64,000 nucleotides of DNA from Treponema sp. (lineage in GTDB: Bacteria; Spirochaetota; Spirochaetia; Treponematales; Breznakiellaceae): positions 160,655-224,654 of the forward strand of contig JAISAQ010000056.1 in assembly GCA_031266775.1 (NCBI GenBank). Reading direction: 5' to 3'. The translations under genes were made by a program, and so were the position numbers. Positions 10,217-19,476 of this stretch are shown here, piece by piece (the stretch's first letter is position 1; every line of letters starts with the position of its first letter). Under the pieces are notes generated by a model. That model ran no database searches. It had not been told where the DNA came from and worked only from the letters and a program-made list of their open reading frames with translations.

Positions 10217-10917
10217 CTAACCGGAACTACGGCGGTAAAGGCGGAAGTACGGTATTCGGGATCTTCCGCCCAGAGCGCGGCGGAACGCACGCTGCCGGGC
10301 AGGTCAAGGGAAAAAAGCGGCCCGGAACGTTCCCCAGGAACAATGGTGTTCACATAGCCGCCTTCGCCGTCGTACAGGACAAGACGGTTCACCGGGTACT
10401 GTGAATCGATCCGGTACTCGCCGCCGCCCGCGAAAAAAGAGGGAAAAGGATAGGGTTCCTCCGGGGCGTCGAAGGTAAAGGTCCGCTCCGAATGTTCCCC
10501 CCCCTTGCTGAACAGTTCCGCCCGGTACATTCCGCGGGGAAGGTTTTCGTCCCCGTTCATGGCTATGGCGCGGCTTCCTATCCAGGTCTTTCCGTTCTCT
10601 TCGTACTGGACCCAGTCGCCGCTCGATATTTTCCAGCGGAGCCCCTCCCGGTCGTGGTACAGATAAAGTTCCGAAAGATCCTCAATGCCGTCGTCGTGTT
10701 CGGGAATGACAAAGAACGAATACCGCTCAAACGGCCGCCCGCCCCGGTTTCCCCCCTCCCCCGTATCCTGATAATAGACCAGCTCTATAAAACCAAAACG
10801 TATTTCAGGCGCCGAACGCGAACAGGAGGCAAAAACCGCAAGAAAAACCTGTGCTAAAACGAGGAAGAAAAAAGCCCCCCCCGGCAGGGGAAAAAAACGC
10901 GCCGCGCGGAATGTCAT
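10213..10917 (-). CDS. Hypothetical lipoprotein
   Basis: Signal peptide with lipobox-like FASC; overlaps trmB start. Confidence 0.65.
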   Translation of the reverse strand: MTFRAARFFPLPGGAFFFLVLAQVFLAVFASCSRSAPEIRFGFIELVYYQDTGEGGNRGGRPFERYSFFVIPEHDDGIEDLSELYLYHDREGLRWKISSGDWVQYEENGKTWIGSRAIAMNGDENLPRGMYRAELFSKGGEHSERTFTFDAPEEPYPFPSFFAGGGEYRIDSQYPVNRLVLYDGEGGYVNTIVPGERSGPLFSLDLPGSVRSAALWAEDPEYRTSAFTAVVPVR

Positions 10918-10971
10918 GCCTTTAGTATACATTCAGAAAGGATGATTTGTCAGCGGGCATTGTCCAATAAT

Positions 10972-11625
10972 CTACCAGGTGAATTCCAGCGCAACAGGGG
11001 CCCCGAAGGAAAGGAGGTCTCCCATGGGTACGGAGAAGGAAGCTCCGCCGCCTGTAACGGAGGCGCCGGGGATGTCTATCCTCTTCCCCCCGCCGTCTGT
11101 GGGAACAACGGCCGCGCCGGGACTTTTAAGGCTTATGACGGCGGCGTAGCCCTCGAATGCCGCCGTGATAAAGGAACGATCCTCCCCGCCCCGAGGCGCG
11201 CCGCCTGCCCTGAGGAGCGTCATGGAAAGAACGTTTTTTCCGTTTGCCGTTGTATACGACACGTCTTCTCCCGCGGCATCAAGGAACGAAACAAGCGTCT
11301 CTATACTGTCAAACTCGAGCGATACGCGGGTAACAAGATCGTTCCCCGTGATTTTTGAGGAGAAGGATTTCAGATGAGTCCCTTTAAGCCTGGCGGCGGT
11401 ACGCTCAAAGTCCCGCCTTCCCGCGGGAAGCATGGGCCATTGCTCATTCCCGTCCAGTTTTCCGGTTTCCTCCAGCCGGGAAGAAACGCGGTATTCAAGG
11501 TTAAGGACGGCGCCGTTTTCCCTTATTTCGATCTCCGCGTCAAAACCGAAGCAGGAGACAAAAAAAAGCAGGGACAAAAACAGCGCGGGAACGGAAAAAA
11601 TCTTTCGTACTTTCATATAAATCAT
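10972..11625 (-). CDS. Hypothetical lipoprotein, 217 aa
   Basis: MKVRKIFSVPALFLSLLFFVSCFGFDAEIEIRENG, lipobox VSC. Confidence 0.65.
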   Translation of the reverse strand: MIYMKVRKIFSVPALFLSLLFFVSCFGFDAEIEIRENGAVLNLEYRVSSRLEETGKLDGNEQWPMLPAGRRDFERTAARLKGTHLKSFSSKITGNDLVTRVSLEFDSIETLVSFLDAAGEDVSYTTANGKNVLSMTLLRAGGAPRGGEDRSFITAAFEGYAAVISLKSPGAAVVPTDGGGKRIDIPGASVTGGGASFSVPMGDLLSFGAPVALEFTW

Positions 11626-11650
11626 GCAAACTCCCGGCGTCCGGGCCGGA

Positions 11651-11938
11651 TTAAAATTCCTCGGAATATATGTGTATATCCTGAATGCGCACCGGCACGT
11701 CCCGTTCTACCATTTCAAAGGCTTTCTGCATTACCGATTCGCCGAAGGCGCGGGAATTCGACACCAGCGCGCCTCCAATCTGGGCGAAGCGGAGCGAATC
11801 CTGCAAATCCACCTCGGCGGCGCTCATGCGGAACTTCCTCTGCAGTTTGTCTCTGACCGATCTGATAATACGGCGTTTTTCCTTTATGGTATCCGCGTCC
11901 GGTATTTCAAAAATCATCTGAATCATGGAGACAATCAT
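11651..11938 (-). CDS. DUF503 family protein (YlxP-like)
   Basis: DADTIKEKRRIIRSVRDKLQRKFRMSAAEVDLQD is typical of DUF503. Confidence 0.8.
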   Translation of the reverse strand: MIVSMIQMIFEIPDADTIKEKRRIIRSVRDKLQRKFRMSAAEVDLQDSLRFAQIGGALVSNSRAFGESVMQKAFEMVERDVPVRIQDIHIYSEEF

Positions 11939-11967
11939 AACTCCGGTTTAGTATACTGTACCCCGGT

Positions 11968-14900
11968 ATGAATTTCAAGGGCGTTCTTTTATGCGTATTC
12001 CTCACCGTGTTCCTGGGCTTTTCTCCGGCGGCACAGGAGGCGGAAGAAGAGGCCGCGCCGGCGGCCGGGAGCGCCGGACATACCGAAGGGGAGGAGGCCC
12101 CAGGAGACGGCGAAACGGCACAGACGGAAGAGCCGCCCGGCAATCTTGACGTGGAAAGCCTCAGGGAAAACATTACCCGCGAGGCAAGCACCGAACTTGC
12201 CTCCATCACGCTGGGAAATTCAGACGTGGATCTTTTGGTATCCGGTTTCTGGAAAGGCACGCTTTCGGGAAATCTGGGCTTTACCCGCAGCAGCCTGGGA
12301 ACGGCGCTTTCCACCGATTCCCCTTTTCTTTTCGAACAGGAAGCCGATCTGACCCTCTCGCTCTGGGTAAGGAACCGATGGTTTGTCGAGGCAAATTTTC
12401 TGGACGACTACAGCATGAATACCTACCGGGCAGGTTATCAGGGCCGTCCCGGTGAAGCGGTTCAATATGTGGGAATAGGTAACACCGGCCTTGATTTTCC
12501 TGTTTTTCCCTACATGGATCTGGGGGGCAATTCGCCTAATTCCTTTGGCATTTACGGACGTTTCGGCGCGGGTGATTTTACGGTCCACAGCCTGTTCCGC
12601 TATGACGCCGCCGCCAGGGAGGAGCGGATCTTTGTGGGGGACCGCGAACGGACCTACAGCTATGTCGGCCTTGAAAGCCCCGTCCATGGCAGGTTCTTTG
12701 TACTCCCCGACGACAACCTCGATGTTCCCCCCGTTGTGTACGTTGAAGATGTCAACGGGGAACTCCGGGACCAGAACAACCGCCGCTGGCGGCGCGCCCT
12801 TTCGACCGAGTATGCCGCCGGGGCTTCGCAGGGGGTTGTTGAACTTGGCACAAGCCCGGCCGGCATGGTCGCCGCGGCGTATACGAAGGGCGGGAATTCC
12901 GCGCCCTGGGGGATCTCCATGGGGAACTACGCCACCCCGGCGCAAAGCGGTTTTCTTGGGGAAGCGCAGAGGTGGTTCGGCGCGGGGGCCAATCTTGAAG
13001 ACTACCCGCAGCCGGGGGATTCCGCCTCTCCCCCGGCGGGGAGGCCGGGAACCGTCACGTTCAACAACGGCGTCACCGCCCTTGTGATCTACGAAAGGGG
13101 AACCTTCTCCCCTTTTGAACGGCAGAGCCGGTACCAGGCGCCTTCCAGTTCGTCAACAGGGGCAAGCCTGGTGCGGCTTTCAAACAAGGAACGGATTCCG
13201 GGTTACGACATTGTATCCGTAGAGGAAAACGCCATAAGCGCGGACGTTCCCCTGTACGCTACGCAGGAGGCCCGGCGGGGGCTTTACGAACTTGCGGGCC
13301 CGGTCCGGGGCGGGCGGGAGAGCGGAACCCGCTGGCCGATGGGAAACCTGTACCCCGAAATCTACCTTCCCGGCTCTTATCATTTTAACGGGGACATGGG
13401 CGTGCGTTTTACCAGTTACGGCAGTTCAGGCGGAGGCTCCTTCGCGCTGGGAACCGACGTGGTGCCGGGATCGGTGCAGGTCTACAGGAGCGGCCTTCCC
13501 GATACGGCCTTTACCTATGACGAATCAAGCGGAACGGTGACGCTTGGAAATCCCCCGCTTCACAATGAAGTCATACGGGTAAGTTACCTGAAACGGAGCA
13601 ACGAACGGCGGCACGGCAGCATAGCCGCGGGGGTGGGCATGGTGTACGATCCCGGCCGGGCCTGGAGTTCGGAACTTGCCATCGGGCTCAGGTGGAACCT
13701 CAGCGGGGAATCGTATTCCGAAGAAGGGGCGTCAAGCCCGGGAACCGTGGGAATTTCGGCGGCGTCAAACTGGGACTACGACAGGCTCAAATCAAGAATA
13801 ACCGCGGGATTTTCCTTTGAGCAGCCCGACACGACGGGGATGTACCGGGTCGCGGGAATGGAAGGAAACGAAATCGTCCTGTACATGCCCGCGGAGAATT
13901 CCTTTAACGCCTGGCCGCCTTCCTCTCTTTCCCTTGATAACAGGGCCCCCCTTGTGTACCGCAACTACTACGACAGATCCATCCTGGGCAACCTCACGCA
14001 GATTACCTGGGCCGGCTCCTCCGTTATCGCGGGCAGGGACGGCCCCTATCCCGCGCTCGACTCGCAATTCGGCTCCCAGGCGCAGGTGCTGGCCGCGGAA
14101 TTTACCCTTGACAGCAGCAAGACCTGGGCCGGTTTCGAGGTTCCCCTGGGAAGCGAAAGAGAAATTCTGGAACGGGGAAGCGAGATTGAAATCCCCTTCC
14201 GTTTCTACGGTTTCTCCTCGCTTCCCGCCGCGGGCCAGATAGAAGCTTTCCTTCAATTCGGTTCCCTTTCGGAAAAGGACTACGGGATCGCCGAAAACGA
14301 CAACCTCATAGTTACCATCCCTCTCTTTACGGCGTCCTCCGCATTCGACGAGAACGCGCGGATCGTGCCGTACAGGCTTACCGACAGCGACCGCCAGAAA
14401 CTGCAAGGCGCCGATCACATGCGGCTCGTTGTTACCTACAGCGGAACGGCCGCCATGCCGGGCCGCATCCTGCTCGCCCCTCCCATTGTGCGGGGGGCGT
14501 CCTGGCGGCCCGTCGTCGAAAGCGCGGGGTTCCTCCTCCCCGCTACAGGCGGGGTTGCCAGCGCCGCCGAATGGCTGGAAACAGGAACAGGGAGGCTTGA
14601 GGATAAATACGGTGAAATGACAGGCAAGCTTCACCCTGAAGGAAGCCGCCAGCGGGTGCTGAAACTGGATCTGGATCTCGGCTCCGGCAGGACCGCGGGC
14701 GCCGACGGCCGCGTGCCTTCCCTTCCCCTTTCCGAATATGAAACCGCAAGTTTTTTTATCAAGACCGAACAGTTCAGCCCGCCCCTGGAAAAACTCCGTT
14801 TTATCCTTGCCGGCGGTCCCGAACTGCAGTATTCGGACATTACCCTGGACGCCGAAATTCCGCTGCTTCCGTATTTCAGCCCCGGCGAATGGCACAAGGT

Positions 14901-16824
14901 AGAGATACAGTACCGGGGAAAGGGGGAAAGGATAACAATAGACGGGTACCCCGCGGCCGGGGCGTCTGTCCGTTACCGGCCACCCCCGTCATCGCAGACA
15001 TCCTCCCAAACCGGAGACACCGCAGGGGGGCGTTCCCGGTACGCCGCGGTGCTCGTTACGGGCAGCGGCAGGGGAACTGTGTTTCTTGATGAAATCATCC
15101 TGGAAGACCCCTCGCCCGCTTACCGCTTTAACGGGGGAAACGTGACCGAATGGCATTATCCTGAAACCATACTTTCGGCGGGGGGGAAAAAAATCCTCGA
15201 AAACTTTTCCGTGAGGACGGCGACGGAAGGCGCCCTGCGCGGCGATCCTTTTACCTCGGCGGACGAGCTTGACGCGGGCGCCATGAACAGGTCGAACGCC
15301 GGAATCACCTTTCTTGGGGCGGACCTTGAAGGCAATTTCGCCTTCAGCACCGTTGAAAAGGACCTGTACTGGTCGGCCGGCCACGGCACTTCCCGAAGCT
15401 GGGGGCCTTTGTCCGCCGGTGAAAATTTTTCACTTTCGCCCCATGACGACGCCGCCAATCACCGTTTTAACCTGCGCCTCGCCGGGCCTTTCAGCGCGGG
15501 GATGGAAGGCGAGGCGGACTACGATACCGAACGCTTTGTCCGCAGGTGGAACGGTTCGGCCGGCCTCGCCTTTTCCGAAAAGCTCATTCCCGTGTTCTCC
15601 GCGAATACCCTTGCCACATGGACGGAAAACACGCCCGAGCCGTCCTTGTGGCTCAACAGTTACGGGCGGACCTGGGCGGAAACATGGAAGAGGCTGCTCC
15701 CCGATTCGGGAAGGGGGGCGGCGCGGCGGGATACCCGCACCACATTCCGCCTTGCCGAGGAAACAAGCCCGGTGGGGGCGGGCCTGTCCCTTGAAGGTTC
15801 TACCGCCTTTTCGGCCCCGAATACCACGCTCCTTTCGGCGCATAACGTGCGTTTTGACGTTCCGGTCGTTTTCCCTTCGTTCAGCGTCCTCTTCAGGGGG
15901 GAACGGGGTTTCAGGCGACAGCTTGATTACGCGGACGACAATGTCTTTTCCGACGGGAGGAAATTCACCGAATCGGTAAGGGATTCCCTTCCCCTCTGGA
16001 AGGTGGTTCCCTTTTATTCCCTTTTTACGCCGTCCCTGTACGGAACCATGAAGAAGGGGCTCGAGGCTTCGCCGTCAAAATCCTCCGCGGAATACACGTC
16101 GTTCAACGATCGTTTCGGCCTTACCCTGACGCTTCCGGAAAGGTACGATATTTCGTCTTTGTATATTCCCTCCGGTTTTGATTTTCAGATAGGCCGGACG
16201 CTGGAACAAAAATTCGACGTTCCGGCGGATCTGCTTAACGTCGGAGGCAGCCTGGTGTTTACCTCCATCAACCTCTTCGGCGCCATGGGATCATCTCCCC
16301 TTTTCAGTTTCTACGCCTTCGACGAACTTAACCATTCCGTCGCCGTTTCCACGGCCCTTCCGCGCGGAGAGTCCCCTTCATGGAGGGTGCAGTCGAGCCT
16401 CGGTCTCAATTTTCAGGGCTTTGCCGGGGCAAGCCTCGGTACGGCGAATACCCTTACGCTGGGAACGTCGGGCTGGATCGAAAGCATCGAGGCAAGCTGG
16501 ATAGTTCCGACAAAACGGAGCCTTCTCAGCGTCTTCTACAATTTTATCGCCCGCATGGTCCGGACACAGTCCTCATGGCTGACCATTTCGGAACTTTTGG
16601 ATTCCGAATACGAACAATTCCGGAAGGAAACGCTGGAAGTGGCCGTGGACAATTCGGCGGACGCCCTCACCTGGAGGCTTTCGGCGGGCCACGAATCGTC
16701 GATACGCATGACGGGGCGGCTTAATTTTTCGGTTTTTGCCAAAATCAGCCTTGCGGAAAATACCGGAACGGAAACCTTTACCTTCCTTGGAACCATAGGG
16801 ACAACGCTGAACGTCAGTTTTTAA
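11968..16824 (+). CDS. Very large predicted outer-membrane/cell-surface protein, 1618 aa (possibly SprA-like)
   Basis: Signal peptide, beta-rich sequence throughout, C-terminal aromatic ending LGTIGTTLNVSF; sense-strand ORF with no competing start-to-end reading. Confidence 0.75.
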   Translation: MNFKGVLLCVFLTVFLGFSPAAQEAEEEAAPAAGSAGHTEGEEAPGDGETAQTEEPPGNLDVESLRENITREASTELASITLGNSDVDLLVSGFWKGTLSGNLGFTRSSLGTALSTDSPFLFEQEADLTLSLWVRNRWFVEANFLDDYSMNTYRAGYQGRPGEAVQYVGIGNTGLDFPVFPYMDLGGNSPNSFGIYGRFGAGDFTVHSLFRYDAAAREERIFVGDRERTYSYVGLESPVHGRFFVLPDDNLDVPPVVYVEDVNGELRDQNNRRWRRALSTEYAAGASQGVVELGTSPAGMVAAAYTKGGNSAPWGISMGNYATPAQSGFLGEAQRWFGAGANLEDYPQPGDSASPPAGRPGTVTFNNGVTALVIYERGTFSPFERQSRYQAPSSSSTGASLVRLSNKERIPGYDIVSVEENAISADVPLYATQEARRGLYELAGPVRGGRESGTRWPMGNLYPEIYLPGSYHFNGDMGVRFTSYGSSGGGSFALGTDVVPGSVQVYRSGLPDTAFTYDESSGTVTLGNPPLHNEVIRVSYLKRSNERRHGSIAAGVGMVYDPGRAWSSELAIGLRWNLSGESYSEEGASSPGTVGISAASNWDYDRLKSRITAGFSFEQPDTTGMYRVAGMEGNEIVLYMPAENSFNAWPPSSLSLDNRAPLVYRNYYDRSILGNLTQITWAGSSVIAGRDGPYPALDSQFGSQAQVLAAEFTLDSSKTWAGFEVPLGSEREILERGSEIEIPFRFYGFSSLPAAGQIEAFLQFGSLSEKDYGIAENDNLIVTIPLFTASSAFDENARIVPYRLTDSDRQKLQGADHMRLVVTYSGTAAMPGRILLAPPIVRGASWRPVVESAGFLLPATGGVASAAEWLETGTGRLEDKYGEMTGKLHPEGSRQRVLKLDLDLGSGRTAGADGRVPSLPLSEYETASFFIKTEQFSPPLEKLRFILAGGPELQYSDITLDAEIPLLPYFSPGEWHKVEIQYRGKGERITIDGYPAAGASVRYRPPPSSQTSSQTGDTAGGRSRYAAVLVTGSGRGTVFLDEIILEDPSPAYRFNGGNVTEWHYPETILSAGGKKILENFSVRTATEGALRGDPFTSADELDAGAMNRSNAGITFLGADLEGNFAFSTVEKDLYWSAGHGTSRSWGPLSAGENFSLSPHDDAANHRFNLRLAGPFSAGMEGEADYDTERFVRRWNGSAGLAFSEKLIPVFSANTLATWTENTPEPSLWLNSYGRTWAETWKRLLPDSGRGAARRDTRTTFRLAEETSPVGAGLSLEGSTAFSAPNTTLLSAHNVRFDVPVVFPSFSVLFRGERGFRRQLDYADDNVFSDGRKFTESVRDSLPLWKVVPFYSLFTPSLYGTMKKGLEASPSKSSAEYTSFNDRFGLTLTLPERYDISSLYIPSGFDFQIGRTLEQKFDVPADLLNVGGSLVFTSINLFGAMGSSPLFSFYAFDELNHSVAVSTALPRGESPSWRVQSSLGLNFQGFAGASLGTANTLTLGTSGWIESIEASWIVPTKRSLLSVFYNFIARMVRTQSSWLTISELLDSEYEQFRKETLEVAVDNSADALTWRLSAGHESSIRMTGRLNFSVFAKISLAENTGTETFTFLGTIGTTLNVSF

Positions 16825-16843
16825 CGCCCCGGAACACGGCGGA

Positions 16844-17818
16844 TCAGGGCGCGCCGGCCTCTTCCGCGCCGGCTTCCGCCGCGCTCTGCCCCTGATCCGC
16901 CTGGGGCGGCGCGTTATTCACGGCCTGCGCCTCTTCAAGCCCTTCGAGGATACGCCGTATGCCTTCCCGCCCCGCGGTGTTAACCCGTTCATCGGCAAGC
17001 AGATCCTCAAGCGCCTCCTTGCCGCTGAATCCCGCCCCGGCGGCGGCGGCCAGTTCCTCAAGTCCTTCGGGATTTTCGCTGTCGGCGACAAGGAGGAGCC
17101 GCGCGGCGGCAAAGTGAACATCCCCCAGAGGGGGATCGGCGCTGTCCGGAGGCAGGGTAGTAATGACGTCACGGTACAGTTCAAGGGCCCTGGCATAGTG
17201 ATCCAGCTTTTCAAGGAGCCCCGCGTATTCGTAGCTTACCTTGGGGTCCTGGTTGTTCGTGAGCCACTTGTCATAGCTGTCGACAGCTTCCGGCTTGTGC
17301 AGGGCGGCCTGGACGCGGGCGTAAAGGAGGAGAAAATCGCTGTTTTCCAGCAGGGCGAACTGCCGCTTTCCAAGGACTTCTTCGGCTTCGGCGTATTTTT
17401 CAAGCGCGTAGAGCACCAGTGCATAGTTGTACCCCTCGTCGGCGTCTTCGGGAACCAGGGCAAGCACCCTGCCGTAGAGGGCCTCCGCCTTTTCCAGATC
17501 GCCTGATTTGATCCGGGAATACGAGGCGGCCTTGAGCGCCATGATGTTAAGCGGATCTTTTTCAAGGATGCCTTCGAAAAGTTCGGCCGCTTCCGTAAAA
17601 CGGCCCCGCTCAAAGGCGATGCGGCCCAGGTTGTATTCGGAGGCGGACTTTGTCTTGTCGCGGCTTCTCGCGCGGTTAAGCCAGCGCTCGGCGTCTTCAT
17701 ACCTGCCAAGCTCATAGTAGGCCATTCCCAGAGAAAAAGACTCCTCGGCGGAAATGCCAAACCCCGCGCAGGAGGCAAAGAGCCAGGAAAGGCCCGCCAG
17801 CACAAGGATACTCTTCAT
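16844..17818 (-). CDS. TPR-repeat lipoprotein
   Basis: [21 protein letters not shown] lipobox, then TPR repeats ([44 protein letters not shown]). Confidence 0.8.
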   Translation of the reverse strand: MKSILVLAGLSWLFASCAGFGISAEESFSLGMAYYELGRYEDAERWLNRARSRDKTKSASEYNLGRIAFERGRFTEAAELFEGILEKDPLNIMALKAASYSRIKSGDLEKAEALYGRVLALVPEDADEGYNYALVLYALEKYAEAEEVLGKRQFALLENSDFLLLYARVQAALHKPEAVDSYDKWLTNNQDPKVSYEYAGLLEKLDHYARALELYRDVITTLPPDSADPPLGDVHFAAARLLLVADSENPEGLEELAAAAGAGFSGKEALEDLLADERVNTAGREGIRRILEGLEEAQAVNNAPPQADQGQSAAEAGAEEAGAP

Positions 17819-18882
17819 GGCCTTCTGTTGAGCACGGTATCCTCTATCCCGCGGAGCTGGCGCCGGTAAAGCCGGGTAATGTTCTCCCCGTAACAGGCGA
17901 TAAGCTGTATGATGTTGCGGAACTCTCCGCCGCTGTCCTTTCCGTTGATGCGGTCCCCCGCGTCCCCAAGGCCCGGCATGATATAGGCCGACTCGTTCAT
18001 TACCGGGTCCATCCACAGGGTGTAAACCCCGCAGTTTTCAAGGGCCCGCACCACCCTGAGCGCCCCCTTGAGGGCGGCGATGACGTTGAAAAACTGGATG
18101 GACCGGGGCTTTACCCCCTCGCCGAGCAGGTACTTGACCACCGTGACAAGGCTTCCCCCTGTGGCGTTCATGGGATCGGCGAAGAGGAGATCCTTTCCGT
18201 CAAGGTCCGCGAGGCTGAAGTAGGAATGATCCAGATCCAGAATGTACTCCATGTCGTTTTCCTTTTTGGTCTCGTCACGCCTTATCCTGAAAAGCGCGAA
18301 AGGAGTCACATAGCCGTGGGAAGAATATTCCTCTATCTCCTTGGACATGATCATCGACGGAAGCAGGGCGCCCCGGAGCATTACGCACATGACGGCGTTT
18401 TCAATCCTGCCGTCTATGTTGGTGATCTTGTGAACCGCGTAGTTTTGAACGGGAGAGGTGACCGGCGTTTTTACAATAAGGTAATTCTTGCTCGCCCCGG
18501 GGGCGCCCCCCCAGGCCAGTTTGAAGAGCATTTCATAGGCCCGCTGTATGTAATACACAAATTCCTGGTTTTCGGTCCGCACGTCGCGGAGTTTCGCGAT
18601 GAGCCGGGAGGCTTCCGCGTGGCTTTCCTGGGGAGTGAGAAAAGAATACACATGAAGGGCGCTTTCCGTCCCGCAGATCTTCTGCATCAAAAGGCCCATC
18701 TCGTTGTACAGGGAAATGAGCCGGTCTTCGGCCTTCCGCCTCTGCTCGGGGATGCCGGAGGAAAGAAGCTTGAAAGATTCCATGACTTCGCGGTACAGGG
18801 CATCCATGCGGGAAAGGTAGTCCCAGTCGGCCCCCGCAAGATACCCGTCCAGATCCCCGGCCTTGAGAATAACCCTGTTCAT
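17815..18882 (-). CDS. upp: Uracil phosphoribosyltransferase-like protein with N-terminal extension
   Basis: PRPP loop [13 protein letters not shown] and C-terminal [13 protein letters not shown] typical of UPRTase; about 130 aa extra at N-terminus. Confidence 0.7.
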   Translation of the reverse strand: MNRVILKAGDLDGYLAGADWDYLSRMDALYREVMESFKLLSSGIPEQRRKAEDRLISLYNEMGLLMQKICGTESALHVYSFLTPQESHAEASRLIAKLRDVRTENQEFVYYIQRAYEMLFKLAWGGAPGASKNYLIVKTPVTSPVQNYAVHKITNIDGRIENAVMCVMLRGALLPSMIMSKEIEEYSSHGYVTPFALFRIRRDETKKENDMEYILDLDHSYFSLADLDGKDLLFADPMNATGGSLVTVVKYLLGEGVKPRSIQFFNVIAALKGALRVVRALENCGVYTLWMDPVMNESAYIMPGLGDAGDRINGKDSGGEFRNIIQLIACYGENITRLYRRQLRGIEDTVLNRRP

Positions 18883-19038
18883 ACAGGGAGTATATTTTCC
18901 CTCTCCTCCAATTGCAAGTACGGCCTCCTCTCCCCGCGAAAGCTTCCGGGACGCCTCGCCGCGCGGACTGCTACTTTACTTTTCCCTGAATAATAGTTTA
19001 ATATGTTAGTCATTAATTGAAAAAAAGAGGAGGTTTTA

Positions 19039-19476
19039 ATGAGAATTACCACCAGGGGCCGGTATGCGTTGCGGGCGTCTATTGCCCTCGCGAAGCTGGG
19101 TAAAGACGGAAATCCGGTGTCGATAAACAGCCTCGCGGAGGAGGAAAACATCTCGCCGGTATTTCTGGAACAAATTTTCTTCAAACTCAGAAAAGCGGGC
19201 ATTGTCAACTCGGTACGGGGGCCGGGAGGCGGCTTCTGTTTTGCCCTTCCCTTGGACAAACTCACGGTCAAGGAGATCCTTGACGCCGCCGGGGAGGATC
19301 TTTCGGTAACGCCCTGCGACAAACACAACGAAAGCTGCAACCGGATAAGCGGCTGTATCAGCCACAAAGTCTGGGTAGGGGTAACCGACATGGTCAATGA
19401 TTACCTCCGCAGCCTTACCGTCAATGCCATTCTTGAAACCGAAAACAAGGCGGCGGCCTTTCATGAAGCGTCCTGA
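19039..19476 (+). CDS. Rrf2-family transcriptional regulator with Cys cluster
   Basis: MRITTRGRYALRASIALA wHTH start; cysteines in CDKHNESCNRISGC. Confidence 0.9.
   Translation: MRITTRGRYALRASIALAKLGKDGNPVSINSLAEEENISPVFLEQIFFKLRKAGIVNSVRGPGGGFCFALPLDKLTVKEILDAAGEDLSVTPCDKHNESCNRISGCISHKVWVGVTDMVNDYLRSLTVNAILETENKAAAFHEAS

Noticed and set aside
13792-14895. 367-aa minus-strand ORF antisense to the 1618-aa protein
   Set aside because: Shadow ORF, no motif.
18990-19030. Possible Rrf2 auto-operator (TTAATATG-N5-CATTAATT)
   Set aside because: Imperfect AT-rich symmetry, single copy, no supporting second site.
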